Shown here: positions 48,559 to 57,237 of the stretch, one piece after another
Layout of the letters: the number at the start of each line of letters is the position of its first letter
Position numbering within the stretch: the stretch's first letter is position 1
NCBI RefSeq assembly: GCF_040049215.1
Contig: NZ_JBDZDN010000001.1
Span: 2,418,001 to 2,482,000, forward strand
DNA: 64,000 bases
Origin: Mesorhizobium_K sp040049215
GTDB lineage: Bacteria > Pseudomonadota > Alphaproteobacteria > Rhizobiales > Rhizobiaceae
Reading direction: 5' to 3'
The notes under the pieces: model-generated
Told to the model about the DNA's origin: nothing
Databases searched by the model: none
Seen by the model: only the letters and a program-made list of their open reading frames with translations
Program-made: the position numbers and the translations under genes

Positions 48559-50909
48559 TGAACAAGCACGCCGCTCCCGACATCAAGGCTGCAAAGATCA
48601 CCGGCGGCGTCGCCACCGAGCTGCGCCATGATTCCGCGCACAAGCACGTCACCGGCACGGCCGTCTATATCGACGACATGCCGGAGCCGGAGGGCCTCCT
48701 GCATGGCTGCCTGGGTCTGTCGGGCGTCACTCATGGCCGGATCATGAAGATGGACTTGTCGGCGGTTCGCTCGGCAGCCGGCGTGGTCGATGTGCTGACC
48801 GCAAAGGACATTCCCGGCGAGAACGACATCTCGCCGACCGGGCGCCATGACGAGCCTGTGCTGGCAGACGGCGTCGTGCAGTTTTTCGGCCAGCCGATTT
48901 TCTGCGTCATCGCCCGGACGCGTGAAGAGGCGCGGCGCGCCACACGCTTCGCCAAGGTCGAATATGAAGAACTGCCCTTCATCCTCGACGTGGCCGATCT
49001 CGACCCGGAGAAAGGCAAACTCGTCACGCCGCCGCTGACGCTGAAGCGCGGCGATGCGCGCTCAGCGATAAAAAAAGCCCCCAAACGCATCAAAGGGCGG
49101 ATGCGTCTCGGCGGCCAGGATCATTTCTATCTCGAAGGCCAGATCGCGCTCGCCGTGCCGGGCGAGGACCAGGACGTCACGATCTATTCCTCGACGCAGC
49201 ATCCAAGCGAGGTGCAGCACATGGTCTCGCATGCGCTTGGCGTGCCCTCGAATGCCGTGACGGTCGAGATCCGCCGTATGGGCGGCGGCTTCGGCGGCAA
49301 GGAAACGCAGGGCAACCAGTTCGCAGCACTTGCCGCCATTGCCGCCAAGAAGCATCGCCGCGCCGTCAAGATCAGGCCCGACCGCGACGACGACATGATC
49401 GCGACCGGCAAGCGGCATGATTTCGTCATCGACTACGAAGTAGGCTTCGACCGCGAGGGAAACATACACGGCGTCGACTTCATGTTCGCCGCGCGCTGCG
49501 GTTTTTCCGCCGACCTGTCCGGACCGGTCACCGATCGCGCGCTGTTTCACTGCGACAACACCTATTTCTGGCCGGCGGTGCATGCGCAGTCGGCGCCGCT
49601 CTACACCAACACGGTGTCCAACACTGCCTTCCGCGGCTTCGGCGGGCCGCAGGGCATGGTCGGCGCGGAGCGTGTGATCGAGGAGGTAGCCTTCGCGGTC
49701 GGCAAGGACCCGCTGGAGGTCCGCAAGCTCAATTTCTACGGTACCGAAGACCGCAACGTGACGCCCTACCACCAGACGGTGGAAGACAACATCATCCACC
49801 GCATCGTCGCCGAGTTGGAAGAGAGCTCGGACTACGCAAGGCGGCGGCGCACCATCGCGGCCTTCAACACCAACAGCCGCTACGTGAGGCGCGGCATCGC
49901 ACTGACGCCGGTGAAGTTCGGCATCTCCTTCACTGCTACGCAATACAACCAGGCGGGCGCGCTGGTGCATGTCTATACGGACGGCTCGGTGCATTTGAAC
50001 CACGGCGGCACCGAGATGGGGCAGGGCCTCTACCTCAAGGTCGCGCAGGTCGTCGCCGAGGAATTCCAGATCGACCTCGACCAGGTGAAGATCACCGCGA
50101 CAACCACCGGCAAGGTGCCGAACACGTCGGCGACAGCGGCGTCATCAGGCTCCGATCTCAACGGCATGGCGGCGCAGAACGCGGCGCGGCAGATCAAGGA
50201 CCGGCTGATCGACTTCGCCGCCGAAAAATACCAGGTGCCGCGCGACCAGGTCGTCTTCCTGCCCAACAGGATACGCATCGGCAATCAGGAGATCGCTTTC
50301 GCCGATGTCGTGAAGCAAGCCTATATGGCGCGCATCCAGCTCTCGGCGGCGGGTTTCTACAAGACGCCCAAGATCCACTGGGATCGCGACAAGGGGCAGG
50401 GCCGTCCATTCTACTATTTCGCTTACGGCGCGGCCTGTTCGGAAGTGTCGATCGATACGCTGACCGGCGAATATGTCGTCGAACGCACGGACATCCTGCA
50501 TGACGCAGGGCGTTCACTAAACAGGGCGATTGACCTTGGCCAGGTCGAGGGCGGCTTCATCCAGGGCATGGGCTGGCTGACCACCGAGGAGCTGTGGTGG
50601 GATGCAAAGGGCCGCCTGCGCACCCACGCGCCGTCAACCTACAAGATTCCGCTCGCATCCGACCGGCCGAAGATATTCAACGTCAAGCTCGCCGACTGGC
50701 CGGAAGCGAACGAGCCGACGGTCCATCGCTCGAAGGCCGTCGGCGAGCCGCCCTTCCCGCTTGGCATCTCGGTGCTGCATGCGCTGTCGGATGCGGTGGC
50801 GAGCGTGGCGGACCACAGGATCTGCCCGCGCCTCGATGCGCCGGCGACGCCGGAACGCGTGCTGATGGCGGTGGAGCGGCTGAAGGCAGAAGCGGCGAGG
50901 AAGCGCTGA
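48558..50909 (+). CDS. xdhB: xanthine dehydrogenase large subunit (molybdopterin)
   Basis: The 783-residue subunit has the molybdenum cofactor and substrate motifs of XdhB: DHFYLEGQIALAVPGED (about 191-207), MGGGFGGKETQGNQFAA (about 240-256), NTAFRGFGGPQGMVGAE (about 354-370), GGTEMGQGLYLKVAQ (about 480-494) and the catalytic Glu in VGEPPFPLGISVLHAL (about 729-744). It oxidises hypoxanthine to xanthine to urate. Its start overlaps the stop of xdhA. Confidence 0.96.
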   Translation: MNKHAAPDIKAAKITGGVATELRHDSAHKHVTGTAVYIDDMPEPEGLLHGCLGLSGVTHGRIMKMDLSAVRSAAGVVDVLTAKDIPGENDISPTGRHDEPVLADGVVQFFGQPIFCVIARTREEARRATRFAKVEYEELPFILDVADLDPEKGKLVTPPLTLKRGDARSAIKKAPKRIKGRMRLGGQDHFYLEGQIALAVPGEDQDVTIYSSTQHPSEVQHMVSHALGVPSNAVTVEIRRMGGGFGGKETQGNQFAALAAIAAKKHRRAVKIRPDRDDDMIATGKRHDFVIDYEVGFDREGNIHGVDFMFAARCGFSADLSGPVTDRALFHCDNTYFWPAVHAQSAPLYTNTVSNTAFRGFGGPQGMVGAERVIEEVAFAVGKDPLEVRKLNFYGTEDRNVTPYHQTVEDNIIHRIVAELEESSDYARRRRTIAAFNTNSRYVRRGIALTPVKFGISFTATQYNQAGALVHVYTDGSVHLNHGGTEMGQGLYLKVAQVVAEEFQIDLDQVKITATTTGKVPNTSATAASSGSDLNGMAAQNAARQIKDRLIDFAAEKYQVPRDQVVFLPNRIRIGNQEIAFADVVKQAYMARIQLSAAGFYKTPKIHWDRDKGQGRPFYYFAYGAACSEVSIDTLTGEYVVERTDILHDAGRSLNRAIDLGQVEGGFIQGMGWLTTEELWWDAKGRLRTHAPSTYKIPLASDRPKIFNVKLADWPEANEPTVHRSKAVGEPPFPLGISVLHALSDAVASVADHRICPRLDAPATPERVLMAVERLKAEAARKR

Positions 50910-50960
50910 CGCTGGCGGAGCAACTCGGCCCGGAGAATGTTATATTCCGGCAGGATGAGG

Positions 50961-51806
50961 ATGGCGACGACCACGGAAAGCCTGAAGGCATTTTTCAACG
51001 TGACCGACCGGGTTGCGCTGGTCGAGATCGCGCGGGCGAAAGGCTCGACCCCGCGCGAGGCCGGCGCATATATGCTGGTGTCACGCTCGGCCACACACGG
51101 CACCATCGGCGGCGGCCAGCTTGAGTTCATGGCAATCGATCAGGCGAGGCAGATGCTTGCCGCCCCCGGAGGGCCGCAGGAACTGATGCTTGACGTGGCG
51201 CTTGGGCCCGAGATCGGCCAGTGCTGTGGGGGGCGCGTCGAGGTGCTGACCAGGCTCGTGAACCACCGGCTGAAAGCCGAATTGATCGTCGCTGCAGAAG
51301 CCGAAGAGGCACGCCTGCCGCACATCTACATCTTCGGCGGCGGCCATGTCGGCCAGGCGCTCGCCAACGCGCTGGCGCTACTGCCCCTCAAGGCGGCGGT
51401 CGTCGAGACCCGCGCAGAGGCGCTGGCCGGCATGCCGCAGGGCGTCGAGACGAGGCTGACCTCCGTGCCGGAAGAGATGGTGCGCTCGGCGCCGGCAGGC
51501 GCGGTCTTCGTCGTGCTCACGCATGACCACGCGCTCGACTTCCTCATTGTCGCCGAGGCGCTGAAGCGGAAGGATGCCGCCTATGTCGGGATGATCGGCT
51601 CGAAGACCAAGAAGGCGGCGTTCCGGAGTTGGTATCTGAAAGTGGCGGGCGGTTCAGAGGCCGCGTACGGCCGCTTGGTCTCGCCGATCGGCGGCGACGC
51701 CGTGAAGGACAAGCGACCGGCCGTCATCGCCGCGCTCGCGGCGGCGGAGATCATGACGGCGCTCGCTGCCTTCCAGCAGGTGGACTTGCCTGTAGCTGCC
51801 GACTGA
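50961..51806 (+). CDS. xdhC: xanthine dehydrogenase maturation factor
   Basis: The N-terminus has several in-frame starts (50937, 50955, 50961); 50961 is chosen because AGGA lies 5 bases upstream. The 281-residue XdhC has the N-terminal XdhC/CoxI domain (VEIARAKGSTPREAGAYMLV; GTIGGGQLEFMAI), a Cys pair CCGGRVEVL (about 88-96), and a C-terminal Rossmann domain with IYIFGGGHVGQALANALALL (about 118-137) and YVGMIGSKTKKA. It inserts sulfurated molybdenum cofactor into XdhB. It follows xdhB by about 50 bases. Confidence 0.92.
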   Translation: MATTTESLKAFFNVTDRVALVEIARAKGSTPREAGAYMLVSRSATHGTIGGGQLEFMAIDQARQMLAAPGGPQELMLDVALGPEIGQCCGGRVEVLTRLVNHRLKAELIVAAEAEEARLPHIYIFGGGHVGQALANALALLPLKAAVVETRAEALAGMPQGVETRLTSVPEEMVRSAPAGAVFVVLTHDHALDFLIVAEALKRKDAAYVGMIGSKTKKAAFRSWYLKVAGGSEAAYGRLVSPIGGDAVKDKRPAVIAALAAAEIMTALAAFQQVDLPVAAD

Positions 51807-51810
51807 TCGT

Positions 51811-52731
51811 TCATTTTCCCGCCAGCAGATCCTTGATCAATCGCTGGCAGCGCTCGGCCATGAAATCGAGCAGCAGTCGGACCTTGGGGTCCTGCAGCTT
51901 CTTGTGCGGATAGACGGCTGCAAGCTGGACTGGCGTCGGCGGCGTGTCTGGCAAGATGACCTTGAGCCGGCGGTCGCGGATGAAGGGCTCCACCTCGAAA
52001 CGGGGCTTGTTGATGATGCCGCGGCCAGACAGCGCCCAGCCGGTCAGCACGTCGCCGTCATCGGAATCGAAGGGGCCGCGCACTTCGAATTTTGTCGGTC
52101 CCGCAGGCGTCTTCAGCGTCCAGAAATGTTCGCGCATGCCGGTATAGCGCAACATCAGGCAATCGTGTCTGTCGCCGGTCAACTGCTTGGGTTCGGTCGG
52201 TTCGCCACGTGCCTCGAGATAGGCGGGCGCGGCGACCAGCACGCGCTCGCAGTCCATGATGCCCCGCATCCTGAGGCTCGAATCCTCCAGGAGCCCGAGC
52301 CGGAAGGCGACGTCGATGCCCTCCTTCATGATGTCCACATCGTGGTCCGACAGGCGCAGCCGCACCTCGATATCGGGATATTTGTCGCGGAAGTCGGGAA
52401 TGCCCGACGCGATCAGCCGTCGCCCCAGACCCAGGGGCGCGGTGACGCGAATGGTGCCGCGTGGCTGGCCCGACAGCGCACTGACCGCCGCCTCGGCTTC
52501 GGTGATAGCATCGAGCACCTGCTTGGCGCCGGCATAGAAGACGGTTCCGTGCTCGGTCGGCATGAGCTGCCGCGTCGTGCGGTTGAACAGCCTTACGCCG
52601 AGGTGCTTTTCGAGTTCCTTGATGCGATTGGATGCGACAGCCGGCGAGATGCGCATGTCGCGGCCCGCAGCCGACAAATTGCCGAGTTCCACGACCCGGA
52701 CGAAGACTGCGATGTTGTCGAGATAGGCCAT
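51811..52731 (-). CDS. LysR family transcriptional regulator
   Basis: The 306-residue protein has the LysR N-terminal helix-turn-helix (ELGNLSAAGRDMRISPAVAS, about 17-36) and a substrate-binding domain (about 90-300), including GTIRVTAPLGLGRRLIA. It converges on xdhC, 4 bases away, and is divergent from puuD (129-base gap), so it is the probable local regulator of the purine genes, with a purine intermediate as effector. The target is an inference. The divergent gap holds a T-run and no obvious T-N11-A site I could fix. Confidence 0.88.
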   Translation of the reverse strand: MAYLDNIAVFVRVVELGNLSAAGRDMRISPAVASNRIKELEKHLGVRLFNRTTRQLMPTEHGTVFYAGAKQVLDAITEAEAAVSALSGQPRGTIRVTAPLGLGRRLIASGIPDFRDKYPDIEVRLRLSDHDVDIMKEGIDVAFRLGLLEDSSLRMRGIMDCERVLVAAPAYLEARGEPTEPKQLTGDRHDCLMLRYTGMREHFWTLKTPAGPTKFEVRGPFDSDDGDVLTGWALSGRGIINKPRFEVEPFIRDRRLKVILPDTPPTPVQLAAVYPHKKLQDPKVRLLLDFMAERCQRLIKDLLAGK

Positions 52732-52860
52732 TCAGCCCGAACCTATGCCCGTTTCGGTAAGTGCGACAGTATTTTACATTTTTTTTTGAAAGTCATGAGG
52801 CATGTCCCCTCTTTCCGTTTGGAACGGAGACCTTAAAGTTCCGGGACGAGAGGGCTTTGG

Positions 52861-54078
52861 ATGATCGATTTTGCGATTTTCTGGGATTGGCTGAGTTTTG
52901 CCGTGCGCTGGCTGCACGTCGTCACCGGCATCGCCTGGATCGGCTCGTCTTTCTATTTCGTCGCGCTCGACCTTGGCCTGCGCCAGCGTCCCGATCTGCC
53001 GGCGGGCGCGCATGGCGAGGAATGGCAGGTCCATGGCGGCGGCTTCTACCACATCCAGAAATATCTGGTGGCGCCGGCGGAAATGCCGGAGCACCTCACA
53101 TGGTTCAAGTGGGAGTCCTATGCCACCTGGATGTCGGGCTTCGCCATGCTCGCCGTCGTCTACTACGCCGGCGCCGATCTCTTCCTCATCGACCGCAACG
53201 TGCTTGACATCTCGCCGATGACGGCGATCGGCCTGTCGATAGCCTCGCTCGTGCTCGGCTGGCTGCTTTACGATCTGCTCTGCAAGTCACCGCTCGGCAA
53301 CAACGACACGCTGCTGATGCTGGTGCTCTACGTGATCTTGGTCTTCCTCGCCTGGGGCTTCACGCAAATCTTCAGCGGGCGAGCCGCCTTCCTCCATCTC
53401 GGCGCCGTGACGGCAACGATCATGTCGGCCAACGTGTTTCTGATCATCATACCGAATCAGAAGATCGTCGTTGCCGACCTGATCGCCGGCCGCAAGCCCG
53501 ATCCGAAATACGGCAAGATCGCCAAGACTCGCTCGACGCACAACAACTACCTGACGCTGCCGGTGCTGTTCCTGATGCTGTCGAATCATTATCCGCTGGC
53601 GTTCGGAACTGAGTTCAACTGGATCATTGCCTCGATCGTCTTCATCATCGGTGTGTTGATCCGCCACTTCTTCAACACGATGCATGCCCGCAAAGGCAAA
53701 CCCTACTGGACGTGGCTCGTGGCGACGATTCTGTTCATCGTCATCATCTGGTTGTCGACCGTGCCGAAGGTGCTGACAGGAGAGTCGAGAGCGTCGTCGT
53801 CGGCCGAGACCTTCGTGGCCTCGGTGCACTTCCCTGGTGTCCGTGACACGGTGCTCGGCCGCTGCGCCATGTGCCACGCGAACGAGCCATCCTATGAAGG
53901 CATCTACCATGCCCCCAAAGGCGTGGTTCTGGAGAGCGACGCCGCGATCGGCGAGCATGCGAAGGAGATTTATCTGCAGGCCGGCCGCAGCCACGCCATG
54001 CCGCCGGGCAACCTCACCCAGATCACGCCGCAGGAGCGCGCGCTGCTTGTGACCTGGTTCGAGGAATCGCGGCAGTAA
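52861..54078 (+). CDS. puuD: membrane urate oxidase with cytochrome c domain
   Basis: The 405-residue protein has about eight membrane helices (first: FAVRWLHVVTGIAWIGSSFY, with His; later IGLSIASLVLGWLLYDLL and LVLYVILVFLAWGF) and a C-terminal periplasmic cytochrome c with CAMCH heme motif (about 339-343) and a Met in SHAMPPGN. This is PuuD, which oxidises urate to 5-hydroxyisourate and passes electrons to the respiratory chain instead of making H2O2. It replaces soluble uricase in this organism's region. guaD starts 1 base after its stop. Confidence 0.93.
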   Translation: MIDFAIFWDWLSFAVRWLHVVTGIAWIGSSFYFVALDLGLRQRPDLPAGAHGEEWQVHGGGFYHIQKYLVAPAEMPEHLTWFKWESYATWMSGFAMLAVVYYAGADLFLIDRNVLDISPMTAIGLSIASLVLGWLLYDLLCKSPLGNNDTLLMLVLYVILVFLAWGFTQIFSGRAAFLHLGAVTATIMSANVFLIIIPNQKIVVADLIAGRKPDPKYGKIAKTRSTHNNYLTLPVLFLMLSNHYPLAFGTEFNWIIASIVFIIGVLIRHFFNTMHARKGKPYWTWLVATILFIVIIWLSTVPKVLTGESRASSSAETFVASVHFPGVRDTVLGRCAMCHANEPSYEGIYHAPKGVVLESDAAIGEHAKEIYLQAGRSHAMPPGNLTQITPQERALLVTWFEESRQ

Positions 54079-54079
54079 C

Positions 54080-55402
54080 ATGAGCCAGACACTTCTTCGC
54101 GGCCGCACGCTGAGCTTCCTGCGCTGGCCCGACAATACGGACGACCATGCGGCCTACCGTTACGAGGAGGATGGCGGCCTGCTGCTCGACGGCGGCAAGA
54201 TCGTCGCCGCCGGATCCTATGCGGACGTCTCGGCGAAGGCCGCCGAGAGCGCGAGACGAATCGACCACCGGCCGCATCTCATTTTGCCTGGCCTCATCGA
54301 CGCGCATGTGCATTTCCCGCAGATGCAGGTGATCGCGTCCTACGGGGCGGAACTGCTCGACTGGCTGAACAAATACACTTTTCCGGAAGAGACGAAGTTC
54401 GACAACGCCCAGCACGGCCGGCGCATCGCGCGGCTGTTCCTCGACGAAATGGTCCGCCAGGGCACGACGACCGTTTCAGCCTACTGCTCGGTGCACAAGC
54501 AGTCGGCGGAAGCCTTTTTCGCCGAGTCGCACGAGCGCAACATGCTGAACATCGCCGGCAAGGTGATGATGGACCGCAATGCACCCGACGGCGTCCTCGA
54601 TACGCCGCTCGGCGGCTATGACGATAGCAAGGCGCTGATCGCCGAATGGCACGGCAAGGGCAGGCAGCTCTATGCGATCACGCCGCGTTTCGCGATCACC
54701 TCCTCGCCGGAACAGATGGAAATGGCCGGCGCGCTGGCGCGCGAGTTCCCCGAGTTGCACATGCAGACGCATCTGTCGGAAAACCACGCCGAGATCGCCT
54801 TCACCAGGGAGCTCTATCCTTGGTCGCGCGACTACACCGATGTCTACGAACACTATGGCCTGCTGGGACCGCGCGCGCTGTTCGGCCACTGCATCCATCT
54901 GTCGGAGCGTGAAGCGGATGCGCTGTCGGACAGCGGTTCAGTCGCGGTCTTCTGCCCCACATCTAACCTGTTCCTCGGCTCCGGCCTGTTCGACTACCAG
55001 CGCTATCGCACGCGAACGAAGCCGCTGCGGATCGCCACCGCCACCGATGTCGGCGGCGGCACCAACTATTCGATGCTGCGCACGATGGACGAAGGCTACA
55101 AGGTGATCGCGCTCAACGGCGAGAAGCTCAATCCTTTCGCCTCGTTCTGGCAGTTGACGCGCGGCAACGCCGAGGCGCTGTCGATCGCCGACCGGGTCGG
55201 CACGCTGCATGTCGGCACCGACGCGGATATCGTGGTGCTCAATTCCCGAGCGACTCCGGCTATGAAACTCCGCATGGAGACGGTGGGCGCACTCGCGGAA
55301 GAGCTTTTCCTGCTGCAGACGCTGGGCGACGACCGTAGCGTAGCCGAGGTCTATGTCGCCGGCAGGCCGGCTAAGAGCGCGTTGGAAGCCGCCGCCCCAT
55401 GA
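54080..55402 (+). CDS. guaD: guanine deaminase
   Basis: The 440-residue amidohydrolase contains LPGLIDAHVHFPQMQVIASYG (metal HxH, read in parts, about 72-85), the specificity helix EFFAESHERNML, HLSENHAEI (about 232-240), GHCIHLSEREADAL (about 272-285) and TDVGGGTNYSMLRTMDEG (about 325-342). It deaminates guanine to xanthine, the entry to XdhAB. It directly follows puuD (1 base), forming a purine operon. Confidence 0.94.
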   Translation: MSQTLLRGRTLSFLRWPDNTDDHAAYRYEEDGGLLLDGGKIVAAGSYADVSAKAAESARRIDHRPHLILPGLIDAHVHFPQMQVIASYGAELLDWLNKYTFPEETKFDNAQHGRRIARLFLDEMVRQGTTTVSAYCSVHKQSAEAFFAESHERNMLNIAGKVMMDRNAPDGVLDTPLGGYDDSKALIAEWHGKGRQLYAITPRFAITSSPEQMEMAGALAREFPELHMQTHLSENHAEIAFTRELYPWSRDYTDVYEHYGLLGPRALFGHCIHLSEREADALSDSGSVAVFCPTSNLFLGSGLFDYQRYRTRTKPLRIATATDVGGGTNYSMLRTMDEGYKVIALNGEKLNPFASFWQLTRGNAEALSIADRVGTLHVGTDADIVVLNSRATPAMKLRMETVGALAEELFLLQTLGDDRSVAEVYVAGRPAKSALEAAAP

Positions 55403-55463
55403 GCCATGGCTTGACCGGCCGGCCCGATGCCGTAAAGGCATGGCACCGGTCAGGAGGTGCAGC

Positions 55464-55967
55464 ATGAGCGTCACGGACGACATCGCCAAAATCGCCGAGC
55501 AGGAAGAGCGGCTGGCCTTCTCGGCATTCGACGAGGCGACCGCCTTCTCCATAGGTTCGGCAATCCGCGGGCGGGCGCTCGCCGAAAACATGCCGATCGT
55601 GATCCAGATCGGCGTATGGGACCGGCTGCTGTTTTTTGCCGCGCTGCCGGGTTCCTCCAACTCGAATGCCGACTGGGTGCGCCGCAAGATCAATGTGGTC
55701 AAAATGTTTCAGAAGAGCACCTACCGGATGGTGCTGGAGCAGAACAGTCCCGACCGGGCGTTCAAGACCGGCCATGGACTGCCTGTGACCGAGTATGTCT
55801 TGGCAGGCGGCGGTTTTCCGCTTGTCATCAAGGGTGTCGGCGCTGTCGGCGCTTTTGGCGTTTCCGGGCTACCGGAACGCCAGGACCACGGCGTCATCGT
55901 CGACGCGCTCTGTGACCAGCTCGGCATCGAGCGCCAGGCGCTCGCGCTTCCCGTCAAGGTCGACTGA
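55464..55967 (+). CDS. heme-degrading/HbpS-like domain protein (UPF0303)
   Basis: CAGGAGGTG precedes ATG 55464. The 167-residue protein belongs to the GlcG/HbpS-like Haem_degrading family, UPF0303 branch: MPIVIQIGVWDRLLFFAALPG (about 43-63), SNADWVRRKINVVKMF (about 67-82) and GGGFPLVIKGVGAVGAFGVSGL (about 114-135, read in pieces). Members are linked to heme, but no activity is set for this branch. It sits between guaD and the glycerate kinase gene, whose start overlaps its stop (TGATG), so it may be part of the purine operon. Role unknown. Confidence 0.82.
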   Translation: MSVTDDIAKIAEQEERLAFSAFDEATAFSIGSAIRGRALAENMPIVIQIGVWDRLLFFAALPGSSNSNADWVRRKINVVKMFQKSTYRMVLEQNSPDRAFKTGHGLPVTEYVLAGGGFPLVIKGVGAVGAFGVSGLPERQDHGVIVDALCDQLGIERQALALPVKVD

Positions 55968-57229
55968 TGGAAATCGATCCGAAGGCTTTCCTGACCTCGA
56001 TCTTCGAGGCCGCGGTCGCCGCCGCCGATCCCGAGCGCACGATCCGCAACCACCTTCCCGCCAAGCCGAAAGGCCGCACGATCGTGATCGGCGCCGGCAA
56101 AGGGTCGGCGCAGATGGCGGCCGCCTTCGAGAAGGTGTGGGACGGCCCGATCGAGGGCCTGGTGGTGACGCGCTACGGCTATTCCGCGCCCTGCGAGCGC
56201 GTCGAGATCATCGAGGCGGCGCATCCCGTGCCGGACGAGGCGGGGCTTGTGGCATCGAAGCGGCTTCTTGCGATGGTTTCCGGCCTCACCGCGGACGACC
56301 TCGTCGTCGCGCTGATTTCCGGCGGCGGCTCGGCGCTGCTGCCGTCGCCCGCGCCCGGCCTGACGCTGGCGGACGAGATCGCGGTCAACGAGGCGCTGCT
56401 CGCTTCGGGCGCGCCGATCGCGGCGATGAACACGATCCGCAAGCATGTCTCCAGAATCAAGGGCGGGCGCCTCGCGGCTGCCGCCTGGCCGGCAAAAGTC
56501 GTATCGCTCGTCGTCTCCGACATCCCCGGCGACGATCCGGCGCTGGTCGCCTCCGGGCCAACGATCCCGGGCGAAGGAACTCGCGTCGATGCGCTGGATT
56601 TCGTGAAGGCATACGGCATGAAGCTGCCCCATGCAGTTATGGCCCACCTCAATCAGCCGGCCGCCGACGCGCCGACGGTCGACGATGCGCGCTTTGCCGG
56701 CAACGAGGTGCATCTGATCGCATCGGCGGCTGTGTCGCTCGAAGCCGCCGCCGCGGCGGCCAAGCGACAAGGCGTCGAGGCTGTCATCCTGTCCGATTCG
56801 ATCGAGGGCGAGGCGCGCGAGGTGGGATCGGTTCATGCCGCGCTTGCTCGAGAGGTCGCGGCGCGAAACCGCCCGTTCCAAAAACCGGTTCTGATTCTTT
56901 CCGGCGGCGAGACGACAGTGACACTACGGGCGAAAGGCAAGGGCGGGCGCAACAGCGAATTCCTGCTCGCCTTCGCGATCGGCATCGACGGTTTCAGCGG
57001 CATCGACGCGCTGGCGGCCGACACTGACGGCATCGACGGCTCGGAGGACAATGCAGGGGCCTTCGCCGACGGCTCGACGGTGACGCGCATGCGTGCTGCG
57101 GGTGTCGACGCCAAGGCGATGCTTGCGGGCAACAACGCGTGGACCGCCTTCAACGCCGTCGGCGATCTGTTCGTGCCCGGGCCGACGGGGACGAACGTGA
57201 ACGATCTCAGGGCAATCCTCGTCCGTTGA
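55967..57229 (+). CDS. glycerate 2-kinase (GckA/TtuD, MOFRL family)
   Basis: The 420-residue protein starts MEIDPKAFLTSIFEAAV and shows the DUF4147 half (GKGSAQMAAAFEKVWDG; ISGGGSALLPSPAPGLTLAD, about 119-138) and the MOFRL half (LILSGGETTVTLRAKGKGGR, about 307-326; DTDGIDGSEDNAGA, about 350-363; NVNDLRAILV). It phosphorylates D-glycerate to 2-phosphoglycerate. Glyoxylate from ureidoglycolate can reach glycerate through tartronate semialdehyde, so this gene would connect purine carbon to central metabolism. Coupling to the upstream HbpS-like gene is by overlapping TGATG. Confidence 0.9.
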   Translation: MEIDPKAFLTSIFEAAVAAADPERTIRNHLPAKPKGRTIVIGAGKGSAQMAAAFEKVWDGPIEGLVVTRYGYSAPCERVEIIEAAHPVPDEAGLVASKRLLAMVSGLTADDLVVALISGGGSALLPSPAPGLTLADEIAVNEALLASGAPIAAMNTIRKHVSRIKGGRLAAAAWPAKVVSLVVSDIPGDDPALVASGPTIPGEGTRVDALDFVKAYGMKLPHAVMAHLNQPAADAPTVDDARFAGNEVHLIASAAVSLEAAAAAAKRQGVEAVILSDSIEGEAREVGSVHAALAREVAARNRPFQKPVLILSGGETTVTLRAKGKGGRNSEFLLAFAIGIDGFSGIDALAADTDGIDGSEDNAGAFADGSTVTRMRAAGVDAKAMLAGNNAWTAFNAVGDLFVPGPTGTNVNDLRAILVR

Positions 57230-57237
57230 GATCACGC

